Assembly: GCF_048007105.1 (NCBI RefSeq)
Contig: NZ_CP180352.1
Span: forward strand, 3,410,001-3,474,000
Source: Minwuia sp048007105
Lineage (GTDB): Bacteria; Pseudomonadota; Alphaproteobacteria; Minwuiales; Minwuiaceae
Reading direction: 5' to 3'
Length of the DNA: 64,000 bases
In this document: positions 43,291 through 53,601 of the stretch, piece after piece
How positions within the stretch are numbered: position 1 is the first letter of the stretch
Layout of the letters: each line of letters starts with the position of its first letter
Program-made: the position numbers and the translations under genes
Notes under the pieces: generated by a model
Seen by the model: the letters and a program-made list of their open reading frames with translations, nothing else
Told to the model about the DNA's origin: nothing
The model's database searches: none

Positions 43291-43682
43291 TCGTTGCGGT
43301 CGACGGTGTTGGAGACTTCGATCAGGTTGCCGTCCGGATCGCGGAAATAGACCGAGAGAACGGGCTGCTCCGCGCCGGTGCGCGGCACGGGCCCCTCCTC
43401 CACCGCGACCCCGCAGGCCGACAGGTGCCGGACGATGTCTTCCATCGGCGTCCCGGCCATGAAACAGAGGTCCGCCGAACCGGGCGTCGGACGGGCGGCC
43501 TTCGGCTCGAACTCCCGCCCCGCCTCGTGCAGGTTGATCTTCTGACGGCCGAACCGCAGCGCGGTCCGCCCCGGGCCGAAGGTGATCGCCTCCATGCCCA
43601 GGACCCGGTTGTAGAACGCGGTCGTCCGCTCGATGGAAACGACGGTCAACACCAGATGATCCAGTCTTTCTATGGCGATCAC
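43287..43682 (-). CDS. VOC/glyoxalase family protein
   Basis: A 131-residue protein of the vicinal oxygen chelate fold. It has two beta-alpha-beta modules: LDHLVLTVVSIERTTAFYNRVLGM, and the C-terminal LSVYFRDPDGNLIEVSN with the metal-binding Glu. GTG is chosen because it overlaps the channel stop (GTGA) and the fold starts there. Members include glyoxalase I, dioxygenases and fosfomycin-resistance proteins; the substrate is unknown. It is coupled to both neighbours by overlapping codons. Confidence 0.85.
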   Translation of the reverse strand: MIAIERLDHLVLTVVSIERTTAFYNRVLGMEAITFGPGRTALRFGRQKINLHEAGREFEPKAARPTPGSADLCFMAGTPMEDIVRHLSACGVAVEEGPVPRTGAEQPVLSVYFRDPDGNLIEVSNTVDRNE

Positions 43683-44854
43683 TGGTCGGTCTCGATCGGG
43701 ATGCGCCGGGCGGCGATCTCGCCGAGTTTCTCGCCGATCGACGGCTCCCGGGTGATCAGCGCATTGATGTCGCGAAGGTCCAGCGACATGATCAGGCACT
43801 GGCTGCTGGTGATGGCCGTCAGGTCGTCCTCGACCCGCTTCAGCAGGGCGCTCTCCCCGAACACGTCACCCTCCCCCAGCCGGAAACTGCTTTCGCCCAT
43901 CACGACCTCGACCTCGCCGACCGCGATGAAGTGGATCTCGTCGACCGCCTCGCCGCGGCGTTCGATGGCGGTGCCGATCTCAAAGCGGACGGCGCGGAAC
44001 AACCGCGTCAGCCGGGCGATCTCGCCCGGCGGCAAATCGGCAAACAGGGCGATCCGTCCGACCATGCTGCGGGTTACGACGAATTCGCGGCGATGGACTT
44101 CCTGGGTGAAGCCGGTGGCCAGAATGCCGATCGGCAGTGCGAACATGCCGAGACCGATGAGCATGACGACCCCGCCGATCATCTTGCCGGCCAGCGTGTG
44201 GGGGACCAGATCGCCGTAGCCCACGGTGGTCAGCGTCGCCAAGCCCCACCACATGGCCGCCGGTATCGAACCGAACACCTCGGGCTGGGCATTGTGCTCG
44301 GCGTAGTACATCGCCGTGGAGGCCATGATCAGCAGGCCCAGCATGATCAGCAACGAGGCCAGCAGGGCCCGGCGCTCGTCGTAAATGACGCGCTGCATGG
44401 TCATCATCGCAGACGAATACCGCATCAGCTTCAGGAAGCGCAGCAGACGCAGCACGCGCAGGATCCTGAGATCGATGCCGAAGACGTGGGAGAGATAGAA
44501 CGGCAGCACGGCCGCGAGATCGACCAGCGCCTGGAAGCTGATGGCGTAGCGCAGGCGGCTGCGAACCGGTCCCAGGCGCCGCAACGAGGGATGTTCCGGC
44601 GCCACCCAGAGCCGCAAGAGGTATTCCACCGTGAAGATGATCACCGAGACCCATTCGACGATCAGGAAGTCGATCTCGTACTCGTCGTGGATCGAGGGCA
44701 CCGTTTCCAGCACCACCGCCGCGATGTTGATCGAGATCAGCGTGATCAGGAACCAGTCGAAGATGGCGCTGGGCCGGTCGCCCGGCGCCGCCTCCTCGAC
44801 GATCTCGAAAATACGCCGCCGGACCGACTTTTCCTCCGACGCCCGGCGCAGCAT
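43679..44854 (-). CDS. Voltage-type K+ channel with C-terminal cyclic-nucleotide-binding-like domain
   Basis: A 391-residue six-helix channel. S4 has the regular arginines in LRILRVLRLLRFLKLMRY (about residues 129-146), and the pore has the potassium filter TVGYGD (residues 210-215). The C-terminal CNBD (about residues 270-375) has GEGDVFGESALLKRVEDDLTA. The Arg that normally follows in the phosphate-binding cassette (as in RSATV) appears replaced by Asp/Leu, so cyclic-nucleotide binding is doubtful. It starts 3 nt after the alaS stop. Confidence 0.88.
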   Translation of the reverse strand: MLRRASEEKSVRRRIFEIVEEAAPGDRPSAIFDWFLITLISINIAAVVLETVPSIHDEYEIDFLIVEWVSVIIFTVEYLLRLWVAPEHPSLRRLGPVRSRLRYAISFQALVDLAAVLPFYLSHVFGIDLRILRVLRLLRFLKLMRYSSAMMTMQRVIYDERRALLASLLIMLGLLIMASTAMYYAEHNAQPEVFGSIPAAMWWGLATLTTVGYGDLVPHTLAGKMIGGVVMLIGLGMFALPIGILATGFTQEVHRREFVVTRSMVGRIALFADLPPGEIARLTRLFRAVRFEIGTAIERRGEAVDEIHFIAVGEVEVVMGESSFRLGEGDVFGESALLKRVEDDLTAITSSQCLIMSLDLRDINALITREPSIGEKLGEIAARRIPIETDQ

Positions 44855-44857
44855 GCG

Positions 44858-47500
44858 CTATCCGGCCAAAGCGGCTTCGACGGCGGCAATCGCCTCCGCT
44901 GCCTGGGCCCCGTCCGGACCGCCGCCCTGGGCCATGTCGGGACGACCGCCGCCGCCCTTGCCCCCGATCGCGCCCACGCCGGCGCGGACCAGATCGACCG
45001 CATTGGTGCGGTCCAGCAGTTCCTCCGATACGCCGACCACCAGGGCGGCCTTGCCGTCATTGACGCCGACCAGCGCATAGACGCCGGGGCCGCCTGCGCC
45101 GCGCATCTCGTCGATCATGCCCTTGAGCTGTTTCGGCGGCACGCCATCGGCCACCTGGCCGACGAAGCGGATGCCGTTGATCTCACGCGCCGCGGGTCCG
45201 GCAGCGGCGGCGCCGCCCATGGCCGCCTTCTTGCGCGCCTCGGCCAGTTCCTTCTCCAGCTTGCGGCGCTCCTCCACCAGTTGGGCCACACGCGCCGCCG
45301 CTTCCTGCGGCGTCGTCTTCAGCGCGCCCGCGACCTGACGCAGCGCCTCTTCCTGCGCCGAGAGGTGATCGATCGCCGCCTGTCCGGTCAGCGCCTCGAT
45401 GCGCCGCACACCGGCCGCCACCGCACCTTCGGAGACGATGTGGAAGGCCCCGATATCGCCGGTACGGCGCACATGGGTGCCGCCGCAGAGTTCGGTCGAC
45501 CAGTTCGGGTCCATGATTCCGCCCATGGAGACCACGCGGACCTCGTCGCCGTATTTCTCCCCGAACAGCGCCAGCGCGCCGGCCTTGACTGCCTCTTCCG
45601 GCGCCATCAGCCGGGTGGAGACCTCGCCGTTGCCGCGGATCATGCCGTTGACGTCGGCCTCGACGGCGGCCAGTTCCTCCGGCGCCATCGGTTTCGGATG
45701 AGAGATGTCGAAACGCAGGCGTTCCGGCGAGACCAGCGAACCCTTCTGGACGACATGATCGCCGAGCCGGATGCGCAGGGCGCGGTGCAGCAGGTGCGTC
45801 GCCGAGTGGTTGGCCCGGAGGCGGTCGCGATAGCTGCGGTCGATGCCCGCCGAGACGACTTCGCCGATCGAGAGCGGACCGCCGTCGAGCGTTCCGAAAT
45901 GAACATGAACGTCACCGGCCCGCTTCTGTGTGTCGGTGACGGTCACGACTGCGCCCTTCTCCGAGCGAATGGTGCCGATATCGCCCATCTGACCGCCGGA
46001 TTCGCCATAGAACGGCGTCTGGTTCAGCACGACCTGGACCTCGCAGCCGGGCTCGGCCCGGTCCACCGGCACGCCATCGACCAGCACCGCCCGGACCACC
46101 GCCTCGGCCGTATCGGAAGTGTAGCCGAGGAACTCGCTGGCGCCGGCCTGTTCGCGGACGTCGAACCAGACCGCCTCGGTCGCCTTTTCGCCCGAACCCG
46201 CCCAGTTCTTGCGGGCTTCCGCGCGTTGCCGCGCCATCGCCGTGTCGAACCCGTCAGTGTCGACGCCCCGGCCCTGGTTGCGCAGAATGTCCTGGGTCAG
46301 ATCGAGCGGAAATCCGAAGGTGTCGTAGAGACGGAAGGCGACCTCGCCGGCCAGCGGCTCCTTCTCGCCAAGCTTGCCGGTCTCGTCTTCCAGCAGCTTG
46401 AGGCCGCGCTCCAGAGTCTGCTTGAAGCGGCCCTCCTCCAGTTTCAGCGTCTCGGAGATCAGCGCCTCGGCCCGCACCAGTTCCTCGAATGTGCCGCCCA
46501 TCATGGACACCAGTTCCGGCACCAGGCGGTACATCATGGGATCCTGGCAGCCCAGCATGTGGGCATGCCGCATGCCGCGGCGCATGATCCGGCGCAGCAC
46601 GTAGCCCCGGCCCTCGTTCGAAGGCAGCACGCCGTCCGCGATCAGGAAGGAACTGGCGCGCAGATGGTCGGCGATGACGCGGTGATGCGCGGCGCCGGGA
46701 CCGTCCGGGTCGGTGTTGGAAACATGCGCCGACTGCTCGATCAGGCGGCGCAGCAGGTCGGTCGCGTAGTTGTCATGGGTCCCGTTCAGTGTCGCGGTGA
46801 TCCGCTCCAGCCCCATGCCGGTATCGATCGACGGGCGCGGCAGGTCGACGCGATCGTCCGGCGAACGCTGCTCGAACTGCATGAAGACCAGGTTCCATAT
46901 CTCGATGAACCGGTCACCATCCTCGTCCGGGCTGCCCGGCGGTCCGCCGGGAATGTGGTCGCCATGGTCGTAGAATATCTCCGAGCACGGACCGCAGGGG
47001 CCCGTATCGCCCATCGACCAGAAATTGTCCGAGGTCGGAATGCGAATGATCCGGCTTTCGGGCAGTCCGGCGATCTTCTTCCAGAGATCGAAGGCCTGAT
47101 CGTCTTCGGAATAGACGGTGACCAGCAGCTTCTCTTCGGGCAGGCCGAACTCTTTCGTCACCAGGTTCCAGGCCAGCTCGATCGCGCGGTCCTTGAAGTA
47201 GTCACCGAAGGAAAAATTGCCGAGCATCTCGAAGAAGGTGTGATGCCGGGCCGTGTAGCCGACATTGTCCAGATCGTTGTGCTTGCCGCCGGCCCGGACG
47301 CATTTCTGCGACGTGACGGCGCGGCTGTAATCCCGCTTCTCCTGCCCCGTGAACACGTTCTTGAACTGAACCATGCCGGCATTGGTGAACATCAGGGTCG
47401 GATCCTGATGCGGCACGAGCGGGGACGACGGCACATGGGTATGGCCGTTGGCCGCGAAATAATCGACGAACGTCTTGCGGATATCGTTGCCGCCAGGCAC
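44858..47500 (-). CDS. alaS: Alanyl-tRNA synthetase
   Basis: An 880-residue AlaRS of standard bacterial length. The class II catalytic core starts FVDYFAANGHTHVPSSPLVP and has HHTFFEMLGNFSFGDYFK. The editing domain has the zinc site HSATHLLHRALR and CGGTHVRRTGDIG. A C-Ala domain follows at the end (GAGVGAIGGKGGGGRPDMAQGG). It charges tRNA-Ala and edits Ser/Gly. recA-alaS neighbourhood is common; here a methyltransferase-like gene intervenes, and the channel gene follows closely. Confidence 0.97.
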   Translation of the reverse strand: MPGGNDIRKTFVDYFAANGHTHVPSSPLVPHQDPTLMFTNAGMVQFKNVFTGQEKRDYSRAVTSQKCVRAGGKHNDLDNVGYTARHHTFFEMLGNFSFGDYFKDRAIELAWNLVTKEFGLPEEKLLVTVYSEDDQAFDLWKKIAGLPESRIIRIPTSDNFWSMGDTGPCGPCSEIFYDHGDHIPGGPPGSPDEDGDRFIEIWNLVFMQFEQRSPDDRVDLPRPSIDTGMGLERITATLNGTHDNYATDLLRRLIEQSAHVSNTDPDGPGAAHHRVIADHLRASSFLIADGVLPSNEGRGYVLRRIMRRGMRHAHMLGCQDPMMYRLVPELVSMMGGTFEELVRAEALISETLKLEEGRFKQTLERGLKLLEDETGKLGEKEPLAGEVAFRLYDTFGFPLDLTQDILRNQGRGVDTDGFDTAMARQRAEARKNWAGSGEKATEAVWFDVREQAGASEFLGYTSDTAEAVVRAVLVDGVPVDRAEPGCEVQVVLNQTPFYGESGGQMGDIGTIRSEKGAVVTVTDTQKRAGDVHVHFGTLDGGPLSIGEVVSAGIDRSYRDRLRANHSATHLLHRALRIRLGDHVVQKGSLVSPERLRFDISHPKPMAPEELAAVEADVNGMIRGNGEVSTRLMAPEEAVKAGALALFGEKYGDEVRVVSMGGIMDPNWSTELCGGTHVRRTGDIGAFHIVSEGAVAAGVRRIEALTGQAAIDHLSAQEEALRQVAGALKTTPQEAAARVAQLVEERRKLEKELAEARKKAAMGGAAAAGPAAREINGIRFVGQVADGVPPKQLKGMIDEMRGAGGPGVYALVGVNDGKAALVVGVSEELLDRTNAVDLVRAGVGAIGGKGGGGRPDMAQGGGPDGAQAAEAIAAVEAALAG

Positions 47501-47617
47501 GGAACACCTCTTCTACTGGCGAAGGAACGGCCCGCGGATTGCCGGTGGCCGGAGCGCGGCCAATCTGCGTTCGGCGGCCGATAGTGTCAAAGATTCCGGC
47601 CCGGTAAGGGGTAGCGG

Positions 47618-47632
47618 TTAACCTCACATTAG
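47618..47632. promoter_or_regulatory. CtrA-box-like TTAA-N7-TTAG
   Basis: TTAACCTCACATTAG fits the alphaproteobacterial CtrA consensus TTAA-N7-TTAA with one mismatch. It lies 57 nt upstream of the methyltransferase-like gene and close to the alaS promoter. Single weak site, so a tentative call. Confidence 0.35.
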
Positions 47633-47688
47633 CCCGGTCGCGGGTAGGTTGTGCCCGCAAGCGCTTACGGACCCCGGACAGGACAGGC

Positions 47689-48594
47689 ATGGCGGCCGCC
47701 AGTTTCAAACACAGATTCAAGGCCTGGTGGGAAGGCTATGAGATCGAGCCGTCGGACCGGCGCGCAGAGACCACCGAGCGCAACACCGTGCGCCGGACGC
47801 TCAAGTGCCGCTACGAGCCCGATGTCGAGGTCAGCCATCTGATCTTCGGCGAGGGCCGGACCCTGCCGATGGAGGCCGATCCCCTTGGCGGCTTCGCCCA
47901 GCCGGTCGAGAACCCGTTCGGCATGGTGACGTTGTTGCTCGGCGTCGAGACCGGGGCGCCGGTGGTCGAACTCGTCCAGAAATATTCGGTGCAGCTGACG
48001 GCGCTGGAGCCGGACCGCCGGCGGGCGGCCGCGGGCGACCAGTTGCTGCGCGACACGCCCGATCTGAAACCCGCGCGGATCGGCCCCGTCGACGTGGCCA
48101 ACGTCGAATTGTCGCCGAACAAGTATCATCTGGTTCTCGCGCGGCTGATCCTGCACCGCTTTGACGAGCGCGAATTCCTCTACCGCAAGTTCGAGCGCGC
48201 CCTGCGCCGCGGCGGGCAGTTCATCCCGACCCAGTTCCTTGTCGCCGACGAAAAGGCCCGCGACGAGGTGGCACGGCAGATGAAGTCAACGATGGAACCC
48301 GACCTGCCGCATCTTTCCTCGCTGGCCGAGGAACAGCGGATGCTCACCGAATTGGGCCTCATTCCGGTCCTGATGGAGGATCTGACGGAGCGGATGCTCA
48401 CCCAACTGACCGAGCGCTTCTCGGTCTGGAAGGAGCTTGTGGAACGCATTGCCCGCTACGAACAGCAGCCCCGAATGCTGCAGGCGCTGCTGGCGCTGGT
48501 CGAGCACTGGCAGTCCCGCATCAACCTGATGAAGTCCGGCGACCTGCTGGTCTGCCGGCTTCAGGTCGAGAAGCGCCGCAACGAACTGAACTGA
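47689..48594 (+). CDS. Methyltransferase-like protein with degenerate SAM motif
   Basis: A 301-residue cytosolic protein. The middle (about residues 75-195) follows the class I methyltransferase pattern: MVTLLLGVETGAPVVELVQK where motif I would be, then LTALEPD, HLVLARLILHRFDEREFLYRKF and ALRRGGQFIPTQFLVADE, a typical post-motif region. The GxGxG of motif I is missing, so SAM binding is doubtful. The C-terminus (about residues 215-300) is helical. It lies between alaS and recA in divergent orientation to alaS. Function is unknown. Confidence 0.6.
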   Translation: MAAASFKHRFKAWWEGYEIEPSDRRAETTERNTVRRTLKCRYEPDVEVSHLIFGEGRTLPMEADPLGGFAQPVENPFGMVTLLLGVETGAPVVELVQKYSVQLTALEPDRRRAAAGDQLLRDTPDLKPARIGPVDVANVELSPNKYHLVLARLILHRFDEREFLYRKFERALRRGGQFIPTQFLVADEKARDEVARQMKSTMEPDLPHLSSLAEEQRMLTELGLIPVLMEDLTERMLTQLTERFSVWKELVERIARYEQQPRMLQALLALVEHWQSRINLMKSGDLLVCRLQVEKRRNELN

Positions 48595-48617
48595 GCGCTG
48601 CGGCGCGCCGGGTCCGG

Positions 48618-49718
<1,101 letters not shown>

Positions 49719-49768
49719 GCTGAACTCCCATCATTCACAGCCCGTGCGCCCTGTGCAACTCGGCCAAT

Positions 49769-49783
49769 GTACGATTTTTGTTC
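49769..49783. promoter_or_regulatory. SOS (LexA) box-like element GTAC-N7-GTTC before recA
   Basis: The alphaproteobacterial LexA box is a direct repeat GTTC-N7-GTTC; this element is one base off in the first half. It lies about 50 nt upstream of the recA ATG. Confidence 0.65.
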
Positions 49784-49879
49784 TCATGTTGCAAGCAGTC
49801 TGCAAGCCCATGAAATCGCGATGAAATCCGGAAATGTTTCGGCGATGTTCCGCAACACGGGCGCCCCCGCCCGCCCGAA

Positions 49880-51736
49880 TCAGCCTTCGAGCTGATCCTT
49901 CACCTTCGCGGCGAGTTGCTTGAGGCTGAACGGCTTGGGCAGAAGATCGACATCCTGCAGGTCATCGCCGAGGCTGCGCCGGAAGGCTTCCTCGGCATAG
50001 CCGGAGATGAAGACAGCCCGGATATCGGGACGCCGTTCCCGGGCGTGGCGGACCAGGGTCGGCCCGTCCATGTTCGGCATCACCACGTCGGAGATCATGA
50101 GGTCGATCTCCTCGGCGCGGCTCTCGATGATTTCCAGCGCCGCCTCGCCGCTCTCGGCCTCGATCAGCTCGTAGCCCTTGTTGCGCAGGGCGCGGGCCGC
50201 GAACAGACGCACGGCGTCCTCGTCCTCGACCAGCAGGATGGTCCCGCTGCCGGTCAGATCGACAGCGTTCCGGCGCGTGCGCTCGGCCCCGCGGGAGCTG
50301 TCGTCATCGACCCGCGGCAGGAAGATGCGGAAGGTGGTGCCGACTCCAAGCTCGCTTTCGACATCCACGAAGCCGCCGGTCTGACGGACGATGCCGTAGA
50401 CGGTGGCCAGCCCCAGCCCGGTCCCGTGACCGATCGACTTGGTGGTGAAGAAGGGCTCGAAGATCTTCGACAGGTTCTCGTCGGTGATGCCGGTGCCGGT
50501 GTCGGCGACCGTGATCTCGACATAATCGCCGGGCGGCACGGTCTCGTCGCCGGCGCGGCGTTCCTGCGTCAGGGTGATGTTGGCGGTGTTGATCGAAACC
50601 GTCCCGCCGGCGTCCATGGCGTCCCGCGCGTTCACGACCAGGTTGGTGACCACCTGCTCGATCTGGCCCTGGTCCGCCTTGACGAACCAGAGGTCGCGCT
50701 CATGCACCAGGCGCAGATTGAGGTGCTCGCCGATCAGGCGGCGCAGCAGTTCGGAGATATCGGTCAGAACGTCGGTGAGATTGAGCACCTTCGGGCGCAG
50801 GGTCTGGCGGCGGGAGAAGGCGAGCAGTTGCCGGACCAGCGCCGCCGCGCGGTTGGCGTTCTGCTTGATGTGGACGATGTCGGTGTAGGACGGGTCGCCC
50901 GGCGGGTGCCGCATCAGCAGCAGATCTGCAAAGCCGATCATCGCCGTGAGGAGGTTGTTGAAGTCGTGCGCGACGCCGCCGGCCAGCTGACCGACCGCCT
51001 GCATACGCTGACCCTGCGAGAACTGGGCCTCCATGCTGCGCTGATCAGTGGCGTCGGTGATGAAGAAGACGGCGCGGAGATCATCGCCCAGTCCCTTGAG
51101 CGGCGCGCCATGCACCAGCGCGATCCGGCCCCCGCCGGAAATGGCGAGATCGGTCGACGCCTGATCGCCCTTGCCTCCGATCGAGGCCGAAAGCGCCGCC
51201 TGGGCCTGCGACCGCACATCGGGCGAGAACAGCCCCGTGAAGGGCCGGCCGACCAGTTCTTCCCGGTAGCCGAGAATCCGCTGGGCGGCGGCGTTGGCAC
51301 GGACGATCTCGCCCTTGGCGTCGACATGGACGAGACCGAACGGCGCGTTTTCCCGCACCTGCTCCGCCAGCCGCCGGTCATGGTCGAGCGCCTCGGCAAG
51401 ATCGCGGGCGGCGGTTTCCAGCTCGGCGATGCGGTCCGCTTCGGCGGGTGCGGCCACCACAGGCTCGGGCGCGGCCGGCGCGGGCGCCGGCGGCGCGACC
51501 GCCGCAGCGGGGCGTGCGGCGCGGGCGCGTCCCAGCAGGAAGGAAACAAGTATCAGCACTGCCGCCGCCAGTCCGATGCCGCCGACTGTCAACGGACGCA
51601 GCGCGATCCAGCCGGCCAGTACGGCCAGCGACCCGGCGATGAGGACGGCCAGACCTATCACGACGCCCAGTCCGGTCCCGCGGCCGCTGCCGGAGACCTC
51701 CCGTCCCTCGAATGCCGATTCCGTTCGCTGGCTCAT
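49880..51736 (-). CDS. cckA: Hybrid histidine kinase CckA
   Basis: A 618-residue hybrid kinase with two N-terminal membrane helices (about residues 22-68), a PAS domain (about residues 125-235), a HisKA/HATPase core with the phosphoacceptor His257 in GGVAHDFNNLL, N-box VVNARDAMDAGG, G1 VADTGTGI and G2 GHGTGLGLATVYGIV, and a C-terminal receiver with Asp550 in LMISDVVMPNMDG. This layout is CckA, which phosphorylates ChpT and thereby CtrA and CpdR. It overlaps flhB by ATGA, so it is coupled to the flagellar export operon. Confidence 0.9.
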   Translation of the reverse strand: MSQRTESAFEGREVSGSGRGTGLGVVIGLAVLIAGSLAVLAGWIALRPLTVGGIGLAAAVLILVSFLLGRARAARPAAAVAPPAPAPAAPEPVVAAPAEADRIAELETAARDLAEALDHDRRLAEQVRENAPFGLVHVDAKGEIVRANAAAQRILGYREELVGRPFTGLFSPDVRSQAQAALSASIGGKGDQASTDLAISGGGRIALVHGAPLKGLGDDLRAVFFITDATDQRSMEAQFSQGQRMQAVGQLAGGVAHDFNNLLTAMIGFADLLLMRHPPGDPSYTDIVHIKQNANRAAALVRQLLAFSRRQTLRPKVLNLTDVLTDISELLRRLIGEHLNLRLVHERDLWFVKADQGQIEQVVTNLVVNARDAMDAGGTVSINTANITLTQERRAGDETVPPGDYVEITVADTGTGITDENLSKIFEPFFTTKSIGHGTGLGLATVYGIVRQTGGFVDVESELGVGTTFRIFLPRVDDDSSRGAERTRRNAVDLTGSGTILLVEDEDAVRLFAARALRNKGYELIEAESGEAALEIIESRAEEIDLMISDVVMPNMDGPTLVRHARERRPDIRAVFISGYAEEAFRRSLGDDLQDVDLLPKPFSLKQLAAKVKDQLEG

Positions 51737-52827
51737 CGGGTTCCGGCTCCGCCCGCGCTGTAGCGGTTCTTCAACTGCATGACGTAGCTGATGACTTCGG
51801 CCACGGCGCGATAGTGCTCCACGGGGATCGGCTCGTCCAGTTCCACCGTGGCGTGCAGGGCGCGGGCCAGCGGCGGATTCTCGATGACCGGCACGCCGTT
51901 CTCCTCGCCGACTTCCCTGATCTTCAGCGCGACGGCGTCCACGCCCTTGGCCACGCAGGCCGGCGCAGCCATGGTGTCCATGTCGTATTTAAGCGCCACG
52001 GCAAAGTGGGTCGGGTTGGCGATGATCACGTCCGCCGTGGGCACGGCCGCCATCATCCGCCGGCGCGCCCGTTCCTGCCGAAGCTGGCGGATGCGTTGCT
52101 TGATCATCGGATCGCCGTCCGACTCCTTCTGCTCGTCCTTGATCTCCTTGCGGGACATCTTCATGTCCTGGTGGGTCTTGTATTTCTGGTAGGCGAAGTC
52201 CAGGGCGGCGACGACGGTCATCACCGCCATCACGCCGCCGACCATGATCACCGACTTGTCCCGGACGAACTCCATGACCTGAAGCGGTTCGACCGCCATC
52301 AGCTGCGGCAGCGCGTTCATGTCCGGCCAGATCAGCGAGAAGGCGACCAGAGCCACCAGAGCCAGCTTGGCGATGCCCTTGGCGAACTCCATCAGCGACC
52401 GGGACGAGAACAGCCGCTTGAAGCCCGCGATGGGCGAGATCTTGGACAGCTGCGGTTTCAGCTTCTCGGTGGTGAAGATCGGCGGATGCTGGATCATCGA
52501 ACCGACAGCAGCCACCAGCGCCAGCACCAGCAGGATCGGCAGGATCCCGACCGCCAGCTGCTCCAGCACGACGATCAGCAGGTTCTGCAGGCCGCCCGAC
52601 GAGATCGCGATCTGGTCCGGGCTGGCCACGAAGGCACTCAACCCGCCGAGCATGGTGCTGCCGGCATGGCCGATCAGGATCATCAGCGTGCCGGCGATAC
52701 CCAGCATCATGAACCAGTGACCGACTTCCTGCGACTTGGCGACCTGACCCTTCTTCAGGGCATCCGCTTTTCGCTTGTCTGTCGGCTCTTCTGTCTTTTG
52801 CGAGGGATCCTGATCGGAATCAGCCAT
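51733..52827 (-). CDS. flhB: Flagellar export component FlhB
   Basis: A 364-residue FlhB. It starts with the polar tail DQDPSQKTEEPTDKRK, has four membrane helices (about residues 30-215) and a C-terminal cytoplasmic domain with the autocleavage motif NPTH in VIIANPTHFAVALKYD. FlhB sits in the export gate and switches substrates from rod/hook to filament. Cleavage at NPTH drives the switch. It starts 3 nt after the fliR stop and overlaps cckA by ATGA. Confidence 0.95.
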   Translation of the reverse strand: MADSDQDPSQKTEEPTDKRKADALKKGQVAKSQEVGHWFMMLGIAGTLMILIGHAGSTMLGGLSAFVASPDQIAISSGGLQNLLIVVLEQLAVGILPILLVLALVAAVGSMIQHPPIFTTEKLKPQLSKISPIAGFKRLFSSRSLMEFAKGIAKLALVALVAFSLIWPDMNALPQLMAVEPLQVMEFVRDKSVIMVGGVMAVMTVVAALDFAYQKYKTHQDMKMSRKEIKDEQKESDGDPMIKQRIRQLRQERARRRMMAAVPTADVIIANPTHFAVALKYDMDTMAAPACVAKGVDAVALKIREVGEENGVPVIENPPLARALHATVELDEPIPVEHYRAVAEVISYVMQLKNRYSAGGAGTR

Positions 52828-52830
52828 CCG

Positions 52831-53595
52831 TCAGCCTCCCACGATGAACTGCATCACGCCTTCCTCGAAGTGCTCGAGGAACCAGATGCCCATGGCGCCC
52901 AGCGTGATCATGAACAGCAGCAGGCCCAGCGTGATCTGCATCGGCATGACGATGAAGAAGACCTGCATCTGCGGCATCAGCCGGTTCACCAGGCCCATGC
53001 CGATATAGAGGATCAGCGCGTAGGCGATGAAAGGCGCCGAAATCTGGATGCCGACCAGAAAGCTGCCCGCCACGGCCTGGGTGGCCATCCGGGCGAAATC
53101 GTCCATCGGCGGAATCGTGGCCGCCGGGAATATCACATAGCTGTCCGTGACCGCCGCCAGCATCAGATGGTGCATGTCGGACATGAAGATCAGGGTCATG
53201 CCCATGATCGTCAGGAAGCTGCCCAGCAACGCGCCCTGGCTGCCCTGGGCCGGATCGAAGAACTGCGCGAAACCAAGACTGGACTGGAAGGAGATCACGA
53301 TGCCGGCGACATGCAGCGCCGAGACCAGCAGGCGCATGGCGCCGCCGATGAAGACGCCGATCAGGACCTCGCCGCCGATCAGGGGCAGAAGCTCCACAGG
53401 CTGTGGCGGCACCGCCGGCAGCGTGGGACCGACAACCGGCTGCACGATCACCGCGAGGGCCAGCGCAATGACCAGCCGGACCCGCGGCGAGATGTAGGGC
53501 TCGCCGAAGCCGGGCATCACCATGAGGATGGCGCCGACGCGCGCGAAGACCAGCAGGTAGGCGAAGGTCAGCGCCGGCAGAAGTTCCGTCAGCAC
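52831..53595 (-). CDS. fliR: Flagellar export component FliR
   Basis: A 254-residue inner-membrane protein with about six hydrophobic helices: LTFAYLLVFARVGAILMVMPGFGEPYISPRVRLVIALALA near the start, typical of FliR, and PFIAYALILYIGMGLVNRLMPQMQVFFIVMP near the end. It forms the export gate with FliPQ and FlhAB. Its start lies 6 nt after the fliQ stop. Confidence 0.95.
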   Translation of the reverse strand: MLTELLPALTFAYLLVFARVGAILMVMPGFGEPYISPRVRLVIALALAVIVQPVVGPTLPAVPPQPVELLPLIGGEVLIGVFIGGAMRLLVSALHVAGIVISFQSSLGFAQFFDPAQGSQGALLGSFLTIMGMTLIFMSDMHHLMLAAVTDSYVIFPAATIPPMDDFARMATQAVAGSFLVGIQISAPFIAYALILYIGMGLVNRLMPQMQVFFIVMPMQITLGLLLFMITLGAMGIWFLEHFEEGVMQFIVGG

Positions 53596-53601
53596 GGGAG
53601 G

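Noticed and set aside
43931..47584. Plus-strand open frame of 1217 codons opposite alaS and the channel
   Set aside because: It is the antisense shadow of two clear genes; its composition is His/Arg/Gln rich with no motif.
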